Below are positions 1 through 6,169 of a stretch of DNA of 9,377 nt, one piece after another (positions within the stretch are counted from its first letter, which is position 1; each line of letters begins with the position of its first letter). The stretch covers positions 1 through 9,377 of the forward strand of contig JBCBPV010000099.1 of NCBI GenBank assembly GCA_039820585.1, given 5' to 3'. The position numbers and the translations under genes are program-made. Origin of the DNA: JBCBGF01 sp039820585 (GTDB lineage: Bacteria; Pseudomonadota; Alphaproteobacteria; Rhodobacterales; Rhodobacteraceae). The notes below the pieces were generated by a model that saw only the letters and a list, made by a program, of their open reading frames with translations, searched no databases and was not told the DNA's origin.

Positions 1-498
1 CTGACGCTGACGCCGCGGATTTCTTCGATCTCGGCGCGGGTGACGGGCTGGTGGTAGGCGACGATTCCCAACGGCGGTGAGGTAACTGGGCGTCAGGGTC
101 GTGCCGCTGACCAGCGCGCGCCCTGCGGGGATGCGCGGGCAACCGGTGGCACCAAGGCCAGAGGATGGGGAGGCAGCGACCAAGGCCCACCGCGCGGCAT
201 CCAGCCATTTCGTTGCGTCTTCGTTCTGCGGGCAAAGCGCAGCCGCTGCTGCGGCTGCTGGCGACTTGTAGCTGCTGGGGTTCAACAGATCCGGGCACTT
301 GTGCACCAAGGCAGACCGTGCCGCGGCATAGGCGGCCTGCTCCAGATAGAGCCGGTGCTGGGCCAGGATCATCGTCTGCGCCACCGCACCGAACAGGATC
401 AGTACGGCCGGGAAGGCCAGGATCGCCTCCATCGACACCGATCCCCGGCGGCGGCGGGACAGGGCCCGCCGGACATATGTCCAGGCGCGGGGGGTCAT
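1..498 (-). CDS. TadE/TadG-like pseudopilin, 3' end off the window, apparent frameshift
   Basis: Probable minor pseudopilin of a Flp/Tad-type pilus, an inner-membrane protein processed by a prepilin peptidase. The start ATG at 498 overlaps the stop of the preceding small gene (ATGA), which suggests translational coupling. The N-terminus is basic (RRALSRRRRG) and is followed by SVSMEAILAFPAVLILFGAV: a class III prepilin signal with the cut expected after Gly19 and Glu at mature position +5, then one hydrophobic helix (about residues 23-45). The sequence after that (QHRLYLEQAAYAAARSAL) is typical of TadE-like proteins. The frame looks good to about position 70. Beyond it the frame becomes Arg/Pro-rich (RRLPPARHPRRDRR), while the next frame gives VAYHQPVTRAEIEEIRGVSV with nearly all codons ending in G or C. 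I infer one extra base at about 64-71, either a real frameshift or a sequence error. The C-terminus lies beyond position 1. Confidence 0.75.
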   Translation of the reverse strand, partial: MTPRAWTYVRRALSRRRRGSVSMEAILAFPAVLILFGAVAQTMILAQHRLYLEQAAYAAARSALVHKCPDLLNPSSYKSPAAAAAAALCPQNEDATKWLDAARWALVAASPSSGLGATGCPRIPAGRALVSGTTLTPSYLTAVGNRRLPPARHPRRDRRNPRRQRQ

Positions 499-644
499 TT
501 CGACTTGTTCACCAGCTCTTGAACGTCGGTCTTGTAGCCGGTGCGGTCCGTTTTGCGTTCCGTCATGATGCCCGAACCGGTCAAAGCGAGCGCGCCAACA
601 GCAGCAATGGCAAATCCAAAAATCAGAAGCTTTTCCAGTGTCAT
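495..644 (-). CDS. 49-aa single-span membrane peptide, paralogue 2
   Basis: Small membrane peptide of unknown function. It starts MTLEKLLIFGFAIAAVGALA, a hydrophobic helix right at the N-terminus with Glu at residue 4, then a charged tail with Lys, Arg, Asp and Glu ending in VQELVNKSK. An AGGA sequence lies 9 nt before the ATG at 644. The stop overlaps the ATG of the TadE-like gene (ATGA), so the two are probably coupled. The first 12 residues are identical to those of the next peptide upstream (681-830) and the lengths are equal, so the two arose by tandem duplication. The N-terminus recalls the start of a mature type IVb pilin, but there is no basic leader and no Gly cut site. It may be a pilin-like or assembly accessory peptide; the role is inferred only from its position between a CpaF-type ATPase and a TadE-like gene. 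Confidence 0.75.
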   Translation of the reverse strand: MTLEKLLIFGFAIAAVGALALTGSGIMTERKTDRTGYKTDVQELVNKSK

Positions 645-680
645 ATCTGCTGTTCCTAAATGGTCGAACTGATGTCGGGC

Positions 681-830
681 TTAGTTTCCTGACTGGCGCA
701 ACGTATCAAGTTCAGTGCCGAGCTCCTGGCGCTCGGTCCCGCGGTCGCCAACCATGGTCGTGCCGACGGTTGTGATTGCGAAAAGCGCTGCCAGCGCGAA
801 GCCAAAGATCAGAAGTTTTTCGAGGGTCAT
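681..830 (-). CDS. 49-aa single-span membrane peptide, paralogue 1
   Basis: Paralogue of the peptide at 495-644, with the same first 12 residues (MTLEKLLIFGFA), then LAALFAITTVGTTMV, then a charged tail with Arg, Glu and Asp ending LRQSGN. I chose the ATG at 830 over a longer frame starting at 920 for three reasons: AAGGA lies 8 nt upstream, the paralogue starts at the same residue, and the extension would overlap most of the upstream 40-aa gene. It has one membrane span and no lipobox or prepilin Gly site. It sits 36 nt from its paralogue and 43 nt from the 40-aa gene, so all are probably on one transcript. The helix is conserved more than the tail, which fits a shared membrane partner with diverged soluble contacts; this is inference. 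Confidence 0.75.
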   Translation of the reverse strand: MTLEKLLIFGFALAALFAITTVGTTMVGDRGTERQELGTELDTLRQSGN

Positions 831-873
831 CAGATTTTTCCTTTTTCGAAGCGTTGGTACTGTTTGCATGGCG

Positions 874-996
874 TTAGGGGGCCATGATGGCGTCCACCTG
901 AGTGCGGACAAATTCGACAATATCGGTGCTCATCACGGCGAGCGCGGTGACAACGGCCAGGCCCAATCCGAAGAGAAGAAGGTATTCAAGCGACAT
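874..996 (-). CDS. 40-aa Flp-pilin-like membrane peptide
   Basis: Very small gene encoding a peptide that begins MSLEYLLLFGLGLAVVTALA and ends VEFVRTQVDAIMAP. GGAGA lies about 8 nt before the ATG, and third codon positions are mostly G or C, which supports real coding. The Glu-Tyr pair near the start of a hydrophobic helix resembles the conserved E-Y/F of mature Flp (type IVb) pilins, but it sits at residues 4-5 with no preceding leader or Gly, so processing by a TadV-type peptidase is not expected. The short tail is mildly amphipathic. It is the first of three small genes after the CpaF-like ATPase. It could be a leaderless pilin-like subunit or a regulatory peptide of the assembly machine. 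The small size makes the call less certain than for larger genes. Confidence 0.68.
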   Translation of the reverse strand: MSLEYLLLFGLGLAVVTALAVMSTDIVEFVRTQVDAIMAP

Positions 997-1053
997 TGTG
1001 GCGTCTCCAGTTGTTTGGGCGATCCGGCCCTGTTTGTATGTCTACCCTACACA

Positions 1054-1073
1054 CCGGCGCGCGGTCTCGCCGG
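1054..1073 (-). promoter_or_regulatory. intercistronic hairpin between cpaF-like gene and small-peptide genes
   Basis: The 106-nt gap between the ATPase stop and the 40-aa gene holds a 6-bp perfect GC stem, CCGGCG (1054-1059) with CGCCGG (1068-1073), around an 8-nt loop. No T-run follows on the minus strand, so it is not a clear terminator. It could protect or process the mRNA so that the small peptides are made in a different amount from the ATPase. Short GC stems also occur by chance in DNA this GC-rich. Confidence 0.3.
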
Positions 1074-1102
1074 GGTATCGTATCGGATGCGACAGCATGG
1101 CC

Positions 1103-2113
1103 TTACACTGCCTCCAGCGGGTCATCGGCGCCTTTGCGGTGGAACAGGCTCCGCATCGCGTATTGGCCGCCCTCGAAACTGCTGCTTTCCACCTCTGCGA
1201 TTTCCATCACCAGGCGCTTGCGGCCCAAGCGCTGGATCTGCACGACGATATCAATCGCTTCGATGATCTGCCGGCGGACGGCGATCAGAGGCACCTCGAT
1301 GTCAGACATGAGGCACAGCGTCTCAAGCCGAGACATGGCGCGTGCGGGATCGTCGGCGTGAACGGTGGAAAGCGAGCCTGCATGCCCCGAATTCATCGCC
1401 TGGATCATATCCAGTGCCTCACCCCCCCGGCACTCGCCCACGAGGATCCGGTCAGGGCGCATCCGCAATGTTGCGCGAAAGAGCTCACGAATGGTGATCC
1501 CGCCGCGGCCCTTGGCGTCGGGCATCTGGGCCTCCAATTGCACGACGTGGGGCATGTTGAGGTCCAATTCGACCACGTCTTCAATGGTGATGATGCGTTC
1601 GCTTGGGTCCATCATACGGGCGAGGATGCCCAAAAGCGTCGTTTTGCCCGTGCCGGTGCCGCCAGAGATAATGATGTTTTTGTGTCCAATCACGGCGTTT
1701 CGCAAATATTCCGCCGCTTCAGGCGACAATGATCCGCCCTCAAGCAGCTGATCCAGCGTGGGCGGGGTGCGCGCGAACTGGCGGATCGCCAGCGTAATCC
1801 CGGCACGTGCCGCGGGATCCTGCACGATATGCACACGCGACCGATTGGGCATCCGCGCCTCAAGCGACAGGTCGTGGGGCGTAAGGCGTTTGCCGGAGTA
1901 CTGAAGGATCACGCGGGCAAGCCCACGCAGCGCCGCCTCGTCCCGCATCTTGTGCTCGGTCTTCACGACGCCTTTGGGGCCATCAATAAAGATCTCATCA
2001 GGCCCGTTTATCATGATCTCGGACACGGCCGGGTCATCATAATAGGCCTCAAGCGGCCCCATCAGGTGCCGCACAAGCGCGTCATAGGCGGATTCTGAAA
2101 TGGTGTCTGTCAT
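1103..2113 (-). CDS. CpaF/TadA-type pilus assembly ATPase (short form)
   Basis: Secretion ATPase of the GspE/VirB11 superfamily, CpaF branch, expected to power pilus or pseudopilus assembly as a hexamer on the cytoplasmic face of the inner membrane. An N-terminal segment typical of CpaF (residues 20-115: DDPAVSEIMINGPDEIF, then KRLTPHDLSLEARMPNRSR) precedes the motor domain. Walker A GGTGTGKTT is at 151-159, the Asp-box RIITIEDVVEL at 173-183, Walker B RILVGECRGGEA at about 222-233 and the His-box NSGHAGSLSTVHADDP at about 241-256. All key residues are present, so it should be active. It has 336 residues, whereas many CpaF proteins have about 450-500, so it lacks much of the usual N-terminal extension. 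The ATG at 2113 overlaps the stop of the upstream peptide gene (ATGA), suggesting coupling. No TadB/TadC platform gene follows it in the window. Confidence 0.95.
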   Translation of the reverse strand: MTDTISESAYDALVRHLMGPLEAYYDDPAVSEIMINGPDEIFIDGPKGVVKTEHKMRDEAALRGLARVILQYSGKRLTPHDLSLEARMPNRSRVHIVQDPAARAGITLAIRQFARTPPTLDQLLEGGSLSPEAAEYLRNAVIGHKNIIISGGTGTGKTTLLGILARMMDPSERIITIEDVVELDLNMPHVVQLEAQMPDAKGRGGITIRELFRATLRMRPDRILVGECRGGEALDMIQAMNSGHAGSLSTVHADDPARAMSRLETLCLMSDIEVPLIAVRRQIIEAIDIVVQIQRLGRKRLVMEIAEVESSSFEGGQYAMRSLFHRKGADDPLEAV

Positions 2114-2244
2114 CCGACCGGGAGCGAGAAGATCACGGATTCAATCTCCGTCGCTGCGACAAGGGCGCGAAAGAGCAGCATGGCCAATGCCATGAATGCC
2201 CCAAGCACGACGCCAAGTGTCAGCACGTAGTCCAAGCTTGCCAT
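2110..2244 (-). CDS. 44-aa Flp-like membrane peptide, first gene of the pilus-type operon
   Basis: Small hydrophobic peptide beginning MASLDYVLTLGVVLGAFMAL, followed by AMLLFRALVAATEIESVIFS and ending LPVG. A strong ribosome site, AAAGGAGG (2256-2263), lies 11 nt before the ATG. The stop overlaps the ATG of the CpaF-like gene, so the two are probably translated together. An Asp-Tyr pair at residues 5-6 leads a membrane helix, resembling the E-Y/F of mature type IVb pilins, but there is no basic leader and no Gly cut site. It has the general design of the three small peptides downstream of the ATPase: a helix at the very N-terminus with an acidic residue at position 4-5 and a short tail. It could be a pilin-like subunit or a membrane anchor for the ATPase; I cannot decide from sequence. 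Confidence 0.72.
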   Translation of the reverse strand: MASLDYVLTLGVVLGAFMALAMLLFRALVAATEIESVIFSLPVG

Positions 2245-2270
2245 TGGTTTTGTTCCCTCCTTTGGGACGC

Positions 2271-2287
2271 TACCTTTACGCAAGGTA
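2271..2287. promoter_or_regulatory. hairpin/palindrome upstream of the pilus-type operon
   Basis: TACCTT and AAGGTA form a perfect 6-bp inverted repeat around TACGC, 27-43 nt upstream of the ATG of the 44-aa peptide gene and just before its ribosome site. It could be an operator or a 5'-leader hairpin. It contains the first copy of the 9-bp TTTACGCAA repeat. Function is inferred only from position. Confidence 0.35.
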
Positions 2288-2326
2288 ACAAAGAAGATTT
2301 CCCAATGGATATTAGTATTTACGCAA
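2275..2326. repeat. 9-bp direct repeat TTTACGCAA, two copies 43 bp apart
   Basis: Exact copies of TTTACGCAA lie at 2275-2283 and 2318-2326. The start-to-start distance of 43 bp is close to four helical turns, so two bound protein units would face the same side of the DNA. Both copies are in the region shared by the divergent operons, nearer the minus-strand one. I do not recognise the site as that of a named regulator. Confidence 0.35.
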
Positions 2327-2482
2327 AGCGCTTGGTCCGTCTAGTATTTCATACGATACCAGTACGGGGGCGGACACTTTCGCTATGGTAGTGTTGCGGC
2401 CTCACCAGGGGTGGCGTCGCACCGATCTGTGACGAAAAGCGCGGAGACGGGGATGCGAATCCCGCTAGGGTGCCGCGCAAAT

Positions 2483-2499
2483 AACGCTGACGTCACGTT
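2483..2499. promoter_or_regulatory. near-palindrome around TGACGTCA upstream of the exported-protein operon
   Basis: AACG, C, TGACGTCA, CGTT: the 17 bases form a perfect 16-bp palindrome if the single C at 2487 is left out, and the TGACGTCA core is itself a perfect 8-bp palindrome. It ends 50 nt before the ATG of the plus-strand gene at 2550, a usual place for an operator. I see no convincing -35/-10 pair nearby. It is a candidate dimer-binding site only. Confidence 0.3.
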
Positions 2500-2549
2500 C
2501 GATTGGGCGATGCTGACATAACCAAAGCGACCAAGTGAAGGGTTTGCTG

Positions 2550-2843
2550 ATGAGACATATATTTGCGATTGTGGTGCTGGCGGGCGTTGCCGCCCCGGCC
2601 CACGCGGACGATTGCTCTGAACTGGGCCTGACGAACGGCTATCTGACCGAGCATTTTTGTAGCCAACTGCGCGATCTCGCCGGAGCAAGCACGACGCGCA
2701 GCATGGCGCCAAGTACAGATGAAACGTTAGCCGACCAGTTCCATGATCTTGAAATCATTCAAGAAGCCTATCGCGCTGATCCGCGCAAGACGCTGGAATT
2801 GATTGAACGTATCCGGAATGCTGGCGGTCTGGTCGAACAATAG
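2550..2843 (+). CDS. small exported protein with two cysteines, function unknown
   Basis: 97-aa secreted protein that I do not recognise. It starts MRHIFAIVVLAGVAAPAHA, a clear Sec signal peptide with the likely cut after AHA, followed by DDCSELGLTNGY. The mature part has two Cys, one near its start (DDC) and one in EHFCSQL, which could form a disulphide in the periplasm. The rest is probably helical and charged (LADQFHDLEIIQEAYRADPRK, then LELIERIRNAGGLVEQ). I chose the ATG at 2550 over a GTG at 2535 because GAAGGG (2537-2542) lies 7 nt before it and the signal peptide then begins correctly. It is first of three same-strand exported proteins; the next starts 72 nt downstream. Confidence 0.8.
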   Translation: MRHIFAIVVLAGVAAPAHADDCSELGLTNGYLTEHFCSQLRDLAGASTTRSMAPSTDETLADQFHDLEIIQEAYRADPRKTLELIERIRNAGGLVEQ

Positions 2844-2915
2844 CTGCCGCGCCGGGTGAAAGGGATGTGGGCGGTTCACGCTCCCACAAACGGAACAGGA
2901 AAGGGGAAGATTGCG

Positions 2916-3221
2916 ATGACCTTTAACAGAACAGTAAAAGTGGTTGGGGCACTGGGCCTGGCCTTTATGGTCAGCGGATGTGCCGATATTTATTCATTCT
3001 TCGACACCTCGCCACCTGCTGCAGTGCAGACCCAGGCAGTTGTCGCGCCGGTGCCGCAGCCGTTGCCCGCCCCGGTGCCGGTGCCGCCTGTTCAAGCACA
3101 AGTCACGCCCCCGCCAGAGCCCGGTCTTCAGCCAGAGATCCCGTCAGAGCGCCAGCTGATCCTCGACGACATCTTCGGCGGTGGCGACGAGGATGGCGGT
3201 GGCGGCGGTTGGTCGGGGTAA
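2916..3221 (+). CDS. Pro-rich lipoprotein, function unknown
   Basis: 101-aa lipoprotein. MTFNRTVKVVGALGLAFMVSGC is a type II signal with lipobox VSGC, so Cys22 should be lipidated. No Asp follows the Cys (the next residue is Ala), so transport to the outer membrane is expected. The middle is rich in Pro, Val, Ala and Gln (about residues 32-75), a probably extended linker through the periplasm. A short conserved-looking segment follows (PSERQLILDDIF), then a Gly/Asp/Glu tail ending GGGGGWSG. The ATG at 2916 was preferred over an earlier GTG at 2856 because AAGGGGAAG lies just upstream and the lipobox then falls at the usual distance. The stop is 5 nt before the ATG of the caspase-like gene, so they are probably translated as a pair and may form a complex. 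Confidence 0.82.
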   Translation: MTFNRTVKVVGALGLAFMVSGCADIYSFFDTSPPAAVQTQAVVAPVPQPLPAPVPVPPVQAQVTPPPEPGLQPEIPSERQLILDDIFGGGDEDGGGGGWSG

Positions 3222-3226
3222 GCGCA

Positions 3227-5689
3227 ATGGTACTGCGTCTGACAGGTATTGCCGCTGCGATGGCAACGGTGTCGGTTCTTGCTACCGGCGCAGCCATGGC
3301 GCAAACCGGGTGGGCGGTGGACGCGCTGTTGCGCGATGCCGCCAATCCACCGTCGGTGCGCAGTATTGATCGCACCACGCGGCCCGAGAAACGGTATGCC
3401 ATCGTGATCGGCAATTCGGACTACGAGGCGATCCCCGATCTGCCCAATGCCCATGCCGACGCGAATGTGATGACCCAATTCCTGCGCGCGCAGGGCTATC
3501 TCGTGCAGCATCACAAGGACATCACCAAGCGTGGATTCGAGAACGTATTGCGCCGGGCTTTGTTCGATGTGGATAAAGACACCGAAGTGGTGATCTTCTT
3601 TGCGGGCCACGGCTTCCAGATCGGGGCCGAGAACTACCTGGTGCCGGTCGATGCTGATCTCGACAGCGTATACGACGTGCCGTTTGAGGCGGTATCGCTG
3701 GGCAGTCTGGTGGGCATCGTCGGCTCGCGCGCCCGGTTGCAGATCGTGATCCTGGACAGCTGCCGGGACAATCCGTTTGCCGGCAAAGAGGTGCTGACGG
3801 CCGTTGGCAGTGAGTTACGGGAAACGCGCACGGGCTTCTCGTCGCAATCGGCGCCTTTGAATTCCAGCCTGATCTTTTCGACATCCCCCGGCGCCGTCGC
3901 GTTTGATGGACAAGGTGAGAACAGCCCGTTCACCGCCGCCCTGATCGAAGAGGCGTCGGCACAGCCCGACGCGCCGGTGAAGGACATTTTTGAAGGCGTT
4001 CGGCGGCTCGTCTATGAAAAGACCAATGGGCGTCAGGTGCCTTGGGACAGCTCAACCCTGGTTGAGCCCGCATCCTTCGGGATCGGTGCGGCCCTGTCGC
4101 GGCCCATCGCCGTGCAAGTGGCGGGCGGCGGCGTGTCGCGCGGACTGGCCCGGGTCTCTCCGGTCACGCCTTCGGCCTCTGGCGAAACCGCGCAGGCGGT
4201 GGCCGAGACCAGTTCCGTGCTGGAGGCCCCGTTCATTGACGAGGTTGAGATCGGCTTTGCTCTGCGAAACGCGCTGGACCTGACGCCTGCAGATCAGATC
4301 ACCATTGTCACCGGCCCCGAGACCGGGCGGCTGGTGCTGCCCGACGAGAACGGCCTGAACCGTGATGTCAGCGGGCAGACCCTGTCCAGCGCCGACATTG
4401 ACCGGCTGCTACTCATCAACGAGTCGGTACAAATCCCGGCGCTGTCCTTGGCGAATGGGTATATCGAGGATGCTGTGGCCTTGCAGGTCAACGGCACCGA
4501 TCAGCGCATCGCCCTGCATCTGGAGCCCGAGCAGTGCGATTTCCACGCAGGCGATCACCTCGATCCCGACGGGATGGGCATCACGCGCTACGCAAACGAA
4601 CTGGAACCTGAGGCCGCACTAGCGGCATGTCGGGCGGCGGTGGAACGCGAGCCAGAAAACGGGCGCTTTCACTTCCAGCTGGGCCGTGCGCATGTCGCCT
4701 TGCGCCAGATGGATCAGGCGATTGCCTCGTTTGAGCGTGCCCGCGATCTGGGCCATGCGCGAGCGTGGAATGCCCTGGGCAATGCGATCTTGAACCTTGA
4801 GCGAGAGACCGGCGGCCAGGTGAACCCGCAGGCGTCGACCGACGTGCTGACACTGTTTGCCCGGGGTGTGGATGAGGCCGATCCCTATGCGATGTATTCG
4901 CTGGGGCGGCAGTTCATGCGCTTTGGTGGCACGCCAGAGGTTGAGATCGAAGGCTATGACCTCATGATGCGGTCGCTTGAGGTGGGCCACACCTTCGCGA
5001 TGAACGAGCTTGGCTTCTTCTACCTGGATGAGGATGGTGAGTATTTCGATCCTGAACGTGGTCTGCGGTACCTACAGGAGAGTGCGGCACGTGAAGACAT
5101 CTTTGGCTACAACAACATGGGTCTTGTGTTCCTCAATGGCCTTGGCGGGACCGAGGTTGATGATGCCGCCGCGTTCGACATGTTCACCAAGGCCGCCCAG
5201 GGTGGGCATCCAAACGCCCCGGGCAATCTGGGCCGGATGTACCGCGAAGGTCGTGTGGGTGGCGTGCCTGATTTCGCCAAATCCGTCGAATGGTATCTCG
5301 CAGGGCTGAACCGCGGCGATGCACGGGCGGGCGGCACGGCTGCGTTTCTGATCGCGACAGAAGGCGTTGACGGGTTCGATCTGTTCGATGCGGCGATGAT
5401 CGGCGCGCAGTCGGCGGCCCTGACAAACCAGGCTGCTGCGGCGCAATCGCTTCAGCTATTGGGCAATTTCCCGGAAAACGCCTTGAACGGAGGGGCGCAG
5501 AAGTTGATCAACCTGCTTGGCGGTGAGGTAACTGCGGATGGCGCCTTTGGCCCCGCCAGCCAGACGGCAATGGATCAGGTGCTGGCCAGCTACGGCGCAG
5601 GCCCGGCGGAAACCGATCCGGTGGCGCGCATTGTGCAGCTTGCGTCGGTGTTCTGGACCACGTCGCCGTTCCGGGTCGATCTGTATTAA
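3227..5689 (+). CDS. exported caspase-like (peptidase C14) protein with Sel1/TPR repeats and C-terminal peptidoglycan-binding-like domain
   Basis: 820-aa exported cysteine-peptidase-fold protein. A signal peptide (VSVLATGAAMA, cut before Gln26) is followed by a caspase/metacaspase domain at about 55-285: EKRYAIVIGNSDY, catalytic His128 in FFAGHGFQ and catalytic Cys179 in ILDSCRDNPF. Both dyad residues are present, so it should be active, with Arg/Lys specificity by analogy to bacterial orthocaspases. Residues 335-425 form a region I do not recognise. A TPR-like pair (about 465-525) and Sel1-type repeats (about 553-705: AMNELGFFYL, YNNMGLVFLNGLGG, APGNLGRMYREG) suggest protein contacts. Residues 735-790, with TADGAFGPASQTAMDQVL, match the pattern of a PG_binding_1 domain. 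The ATG at 3227 was chosen because the longer frame from 2978 is antiparallel-free overlap of the lipoprotein gene in another frame. It lies 5 nt after the lipoprotein stop. The substrate is unknown. Confidence 0.92.
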   Translation: MVLRLTGIAAAMATVSVLATGAAMAQTGWAVDALLRDAANPPSVRSIDRTTRPEKRYAIVIGNSDYEAIPDLPNAHADANVMTQFLRAQGYLVQHHKDITKRGFENVLRRALFDVDKDTEVVIFFAGHGFQIGAENYLVPVDADLDSVYDVPFEAVSLGSLVGIVGSRARLQIVILDSCRDNPFAGKEVLTAVGSELRETRTGFSSQSAPLNSSLIFSTSPGAVAFDGQGENSPFTAALIEEASAQPDAPVKDIFEGVRRLVYEKTNGRQVPWDSSTLVEPASFGIGAALSRPIAVQVAGGGVSRGLARVSPVTPSASGETAQAVAETSSVLEAPFIDEVEIGFALRNALDLTPADQITIVTGPETGRLVLPDENGLNRDVSGQTLSSADIDRLLLINESVQIPALSLANGYIEDAVALQVNGTDQRIALHLEPEQCDFHAGDHLDPDGMGITRYANELEPEAALAACRAAVEREPENGRFHFQLGRAHVALRQMDQAIASFERARDLGHARAWNALGNAILNLERETGGQVNPQASTDVLTLFARGVDEADPYAMYSLGRQFMRFGGTPEVEIEGYDLMMRSLEVGHTFAMNELGFFYLDEDGEYFDPERGLRYLQESAAREDIFGYNNMGLVFLNGLGGTEVDDAAAFDMFTKAAQGGHPNAPGNLGRMYREGRVGGVPDFAKSVEWYLAGLNRGDARAGGTAAFLIATEGVDGFDLFDAAMIGAQSAALTNQAAAAQSLQLLGNFPENALNGGAQKLINLLGGEVTADGAFGPASQTAMDQVLASYGAGPAETDPVARIVQLASVFWTTSPFRVDLY

Positions 5690-6169
5690 ATTTCCTTGGC
5701 CGCGCGCGTTGCAGAGACGCGCGCTGCGCGCCGATTGGCACATCGCGCCCAACGGCGTCCCGTTCTGTTCGCGTCTTGAGGCTCTAATGGCGCGTGCGCT
5801 GTCGGGCGTGCGGAGCGATCCTGCTTCCATGATGCCAACAATCGCGCACGAGGAACGGCGGTGCTAAGTTGCCCGAAGTATTGACTCTCGTTTAGCCACA
5901 AGCTCAGCGTTATATCTTGCCGATTTTGAAAACCGCGCGAATCTTGGCCATGCTCACGTTCGCATATGGCGCAAGCAGGTGAAAATCACTATCTGAAAGA
6001 ATCTCGTACAGGTGGCGTCAGAAAACTGTTCACAGCAGCAGGGTTAAGGCGTTCCAATTCCAGGTAATAATTGATGCGGAAATTGGAGTTCCCCCGGTTT
6101 GATGGACGGCTATGGGCTTAGAGATTCCAGCCCTTCATTGGTGGTCCTTTCGTAGTTGATTGGTCGAGT
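5690..6169. other. gene-free stretch between the caspase-like gene and the IS remnant
   Basis: I see no supported gene in these 480 bases. The frames that cross it are short, Arg/Ala-rich and lack ribosome sites. Beyond the hairpin at 5702-5724 it becomes less GC-rich from about 5870. It holds an imperfect inverted repeat (TCCAATTCC 6053-6061, GGAAATTGGA 6078-6087) followed by TTCCCCCGGTTTGATGGAC (6089-6107), which resembles the ends of some IS3-family elements. It may be decayed insertion-element DNA, but no end or target duplication can be proved. Confidence 0.4.
5702..5724 (+). terminator. possible terminator hairpin after the caspase-like gene
   Basis: GCGCGCGT (5702-5709) and ACGCGCGC (5717-5724) form a perfect 8-bp stem with a 7-nt loop, 13 nt after the stop codon. 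No T-run follows, so it is not a classic intrinsic terminator. It may still end or protect the transcript of the exported-protein operon. Confidence 0.4.

Noticed and set aside
165..659. 164-aa plus-strand frame
   Set aside because: It is Pro/Arg-rich and antisense to the TadE-like gene and a 49-aa peptide gene with proper starts.
831..920. Longer start for the 49-aa peptide (79 aa from 920)
   Set aside because: AAGGA sits 8 nt before the ATG at 830, the paralogue has the same start, and the extension overlaps the 40-aa gene.
902..1732. 276-aa plus-strand frame and other plus-strand frames across 715-2098
   Set aside because: They are antisense to the CpaF-like ATPase and small peptide genes, His/Arg-rich, and have no recognisable domain.
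2331..2370. Sigma-70 promoter TTGGTC-17 nt-GATACC on the plus strand
   Set aside because: Both boxes match the consensus poorly and it lies nearly 200 nt from the gene.
2978..3226. N-terminal extension of the caspase-like gene to position 2978
   Set aside because: It overlaps the well-supported lipoprotein gene in another frame, is Arg/Cys-rich, and would bury the signal peptide that starts at 3227.
5456..5867. Small frames on both strands after the caspase-like gene
   Set aside because: They overlap the caspase end, are Arg/Ala-rich and lack ribosome sites or motifs.
5870..6080. tRNA fragment or attachment site
   Set aside because: No cloverleaf, anticodon arm or direct repeat could be found.
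6085..6107. Left terminal repeat of the IS3-family element
   Set aside because: The sequence resembles some IS ends, but no matching right end or target duplication is visible, so I do not call an element boundary.
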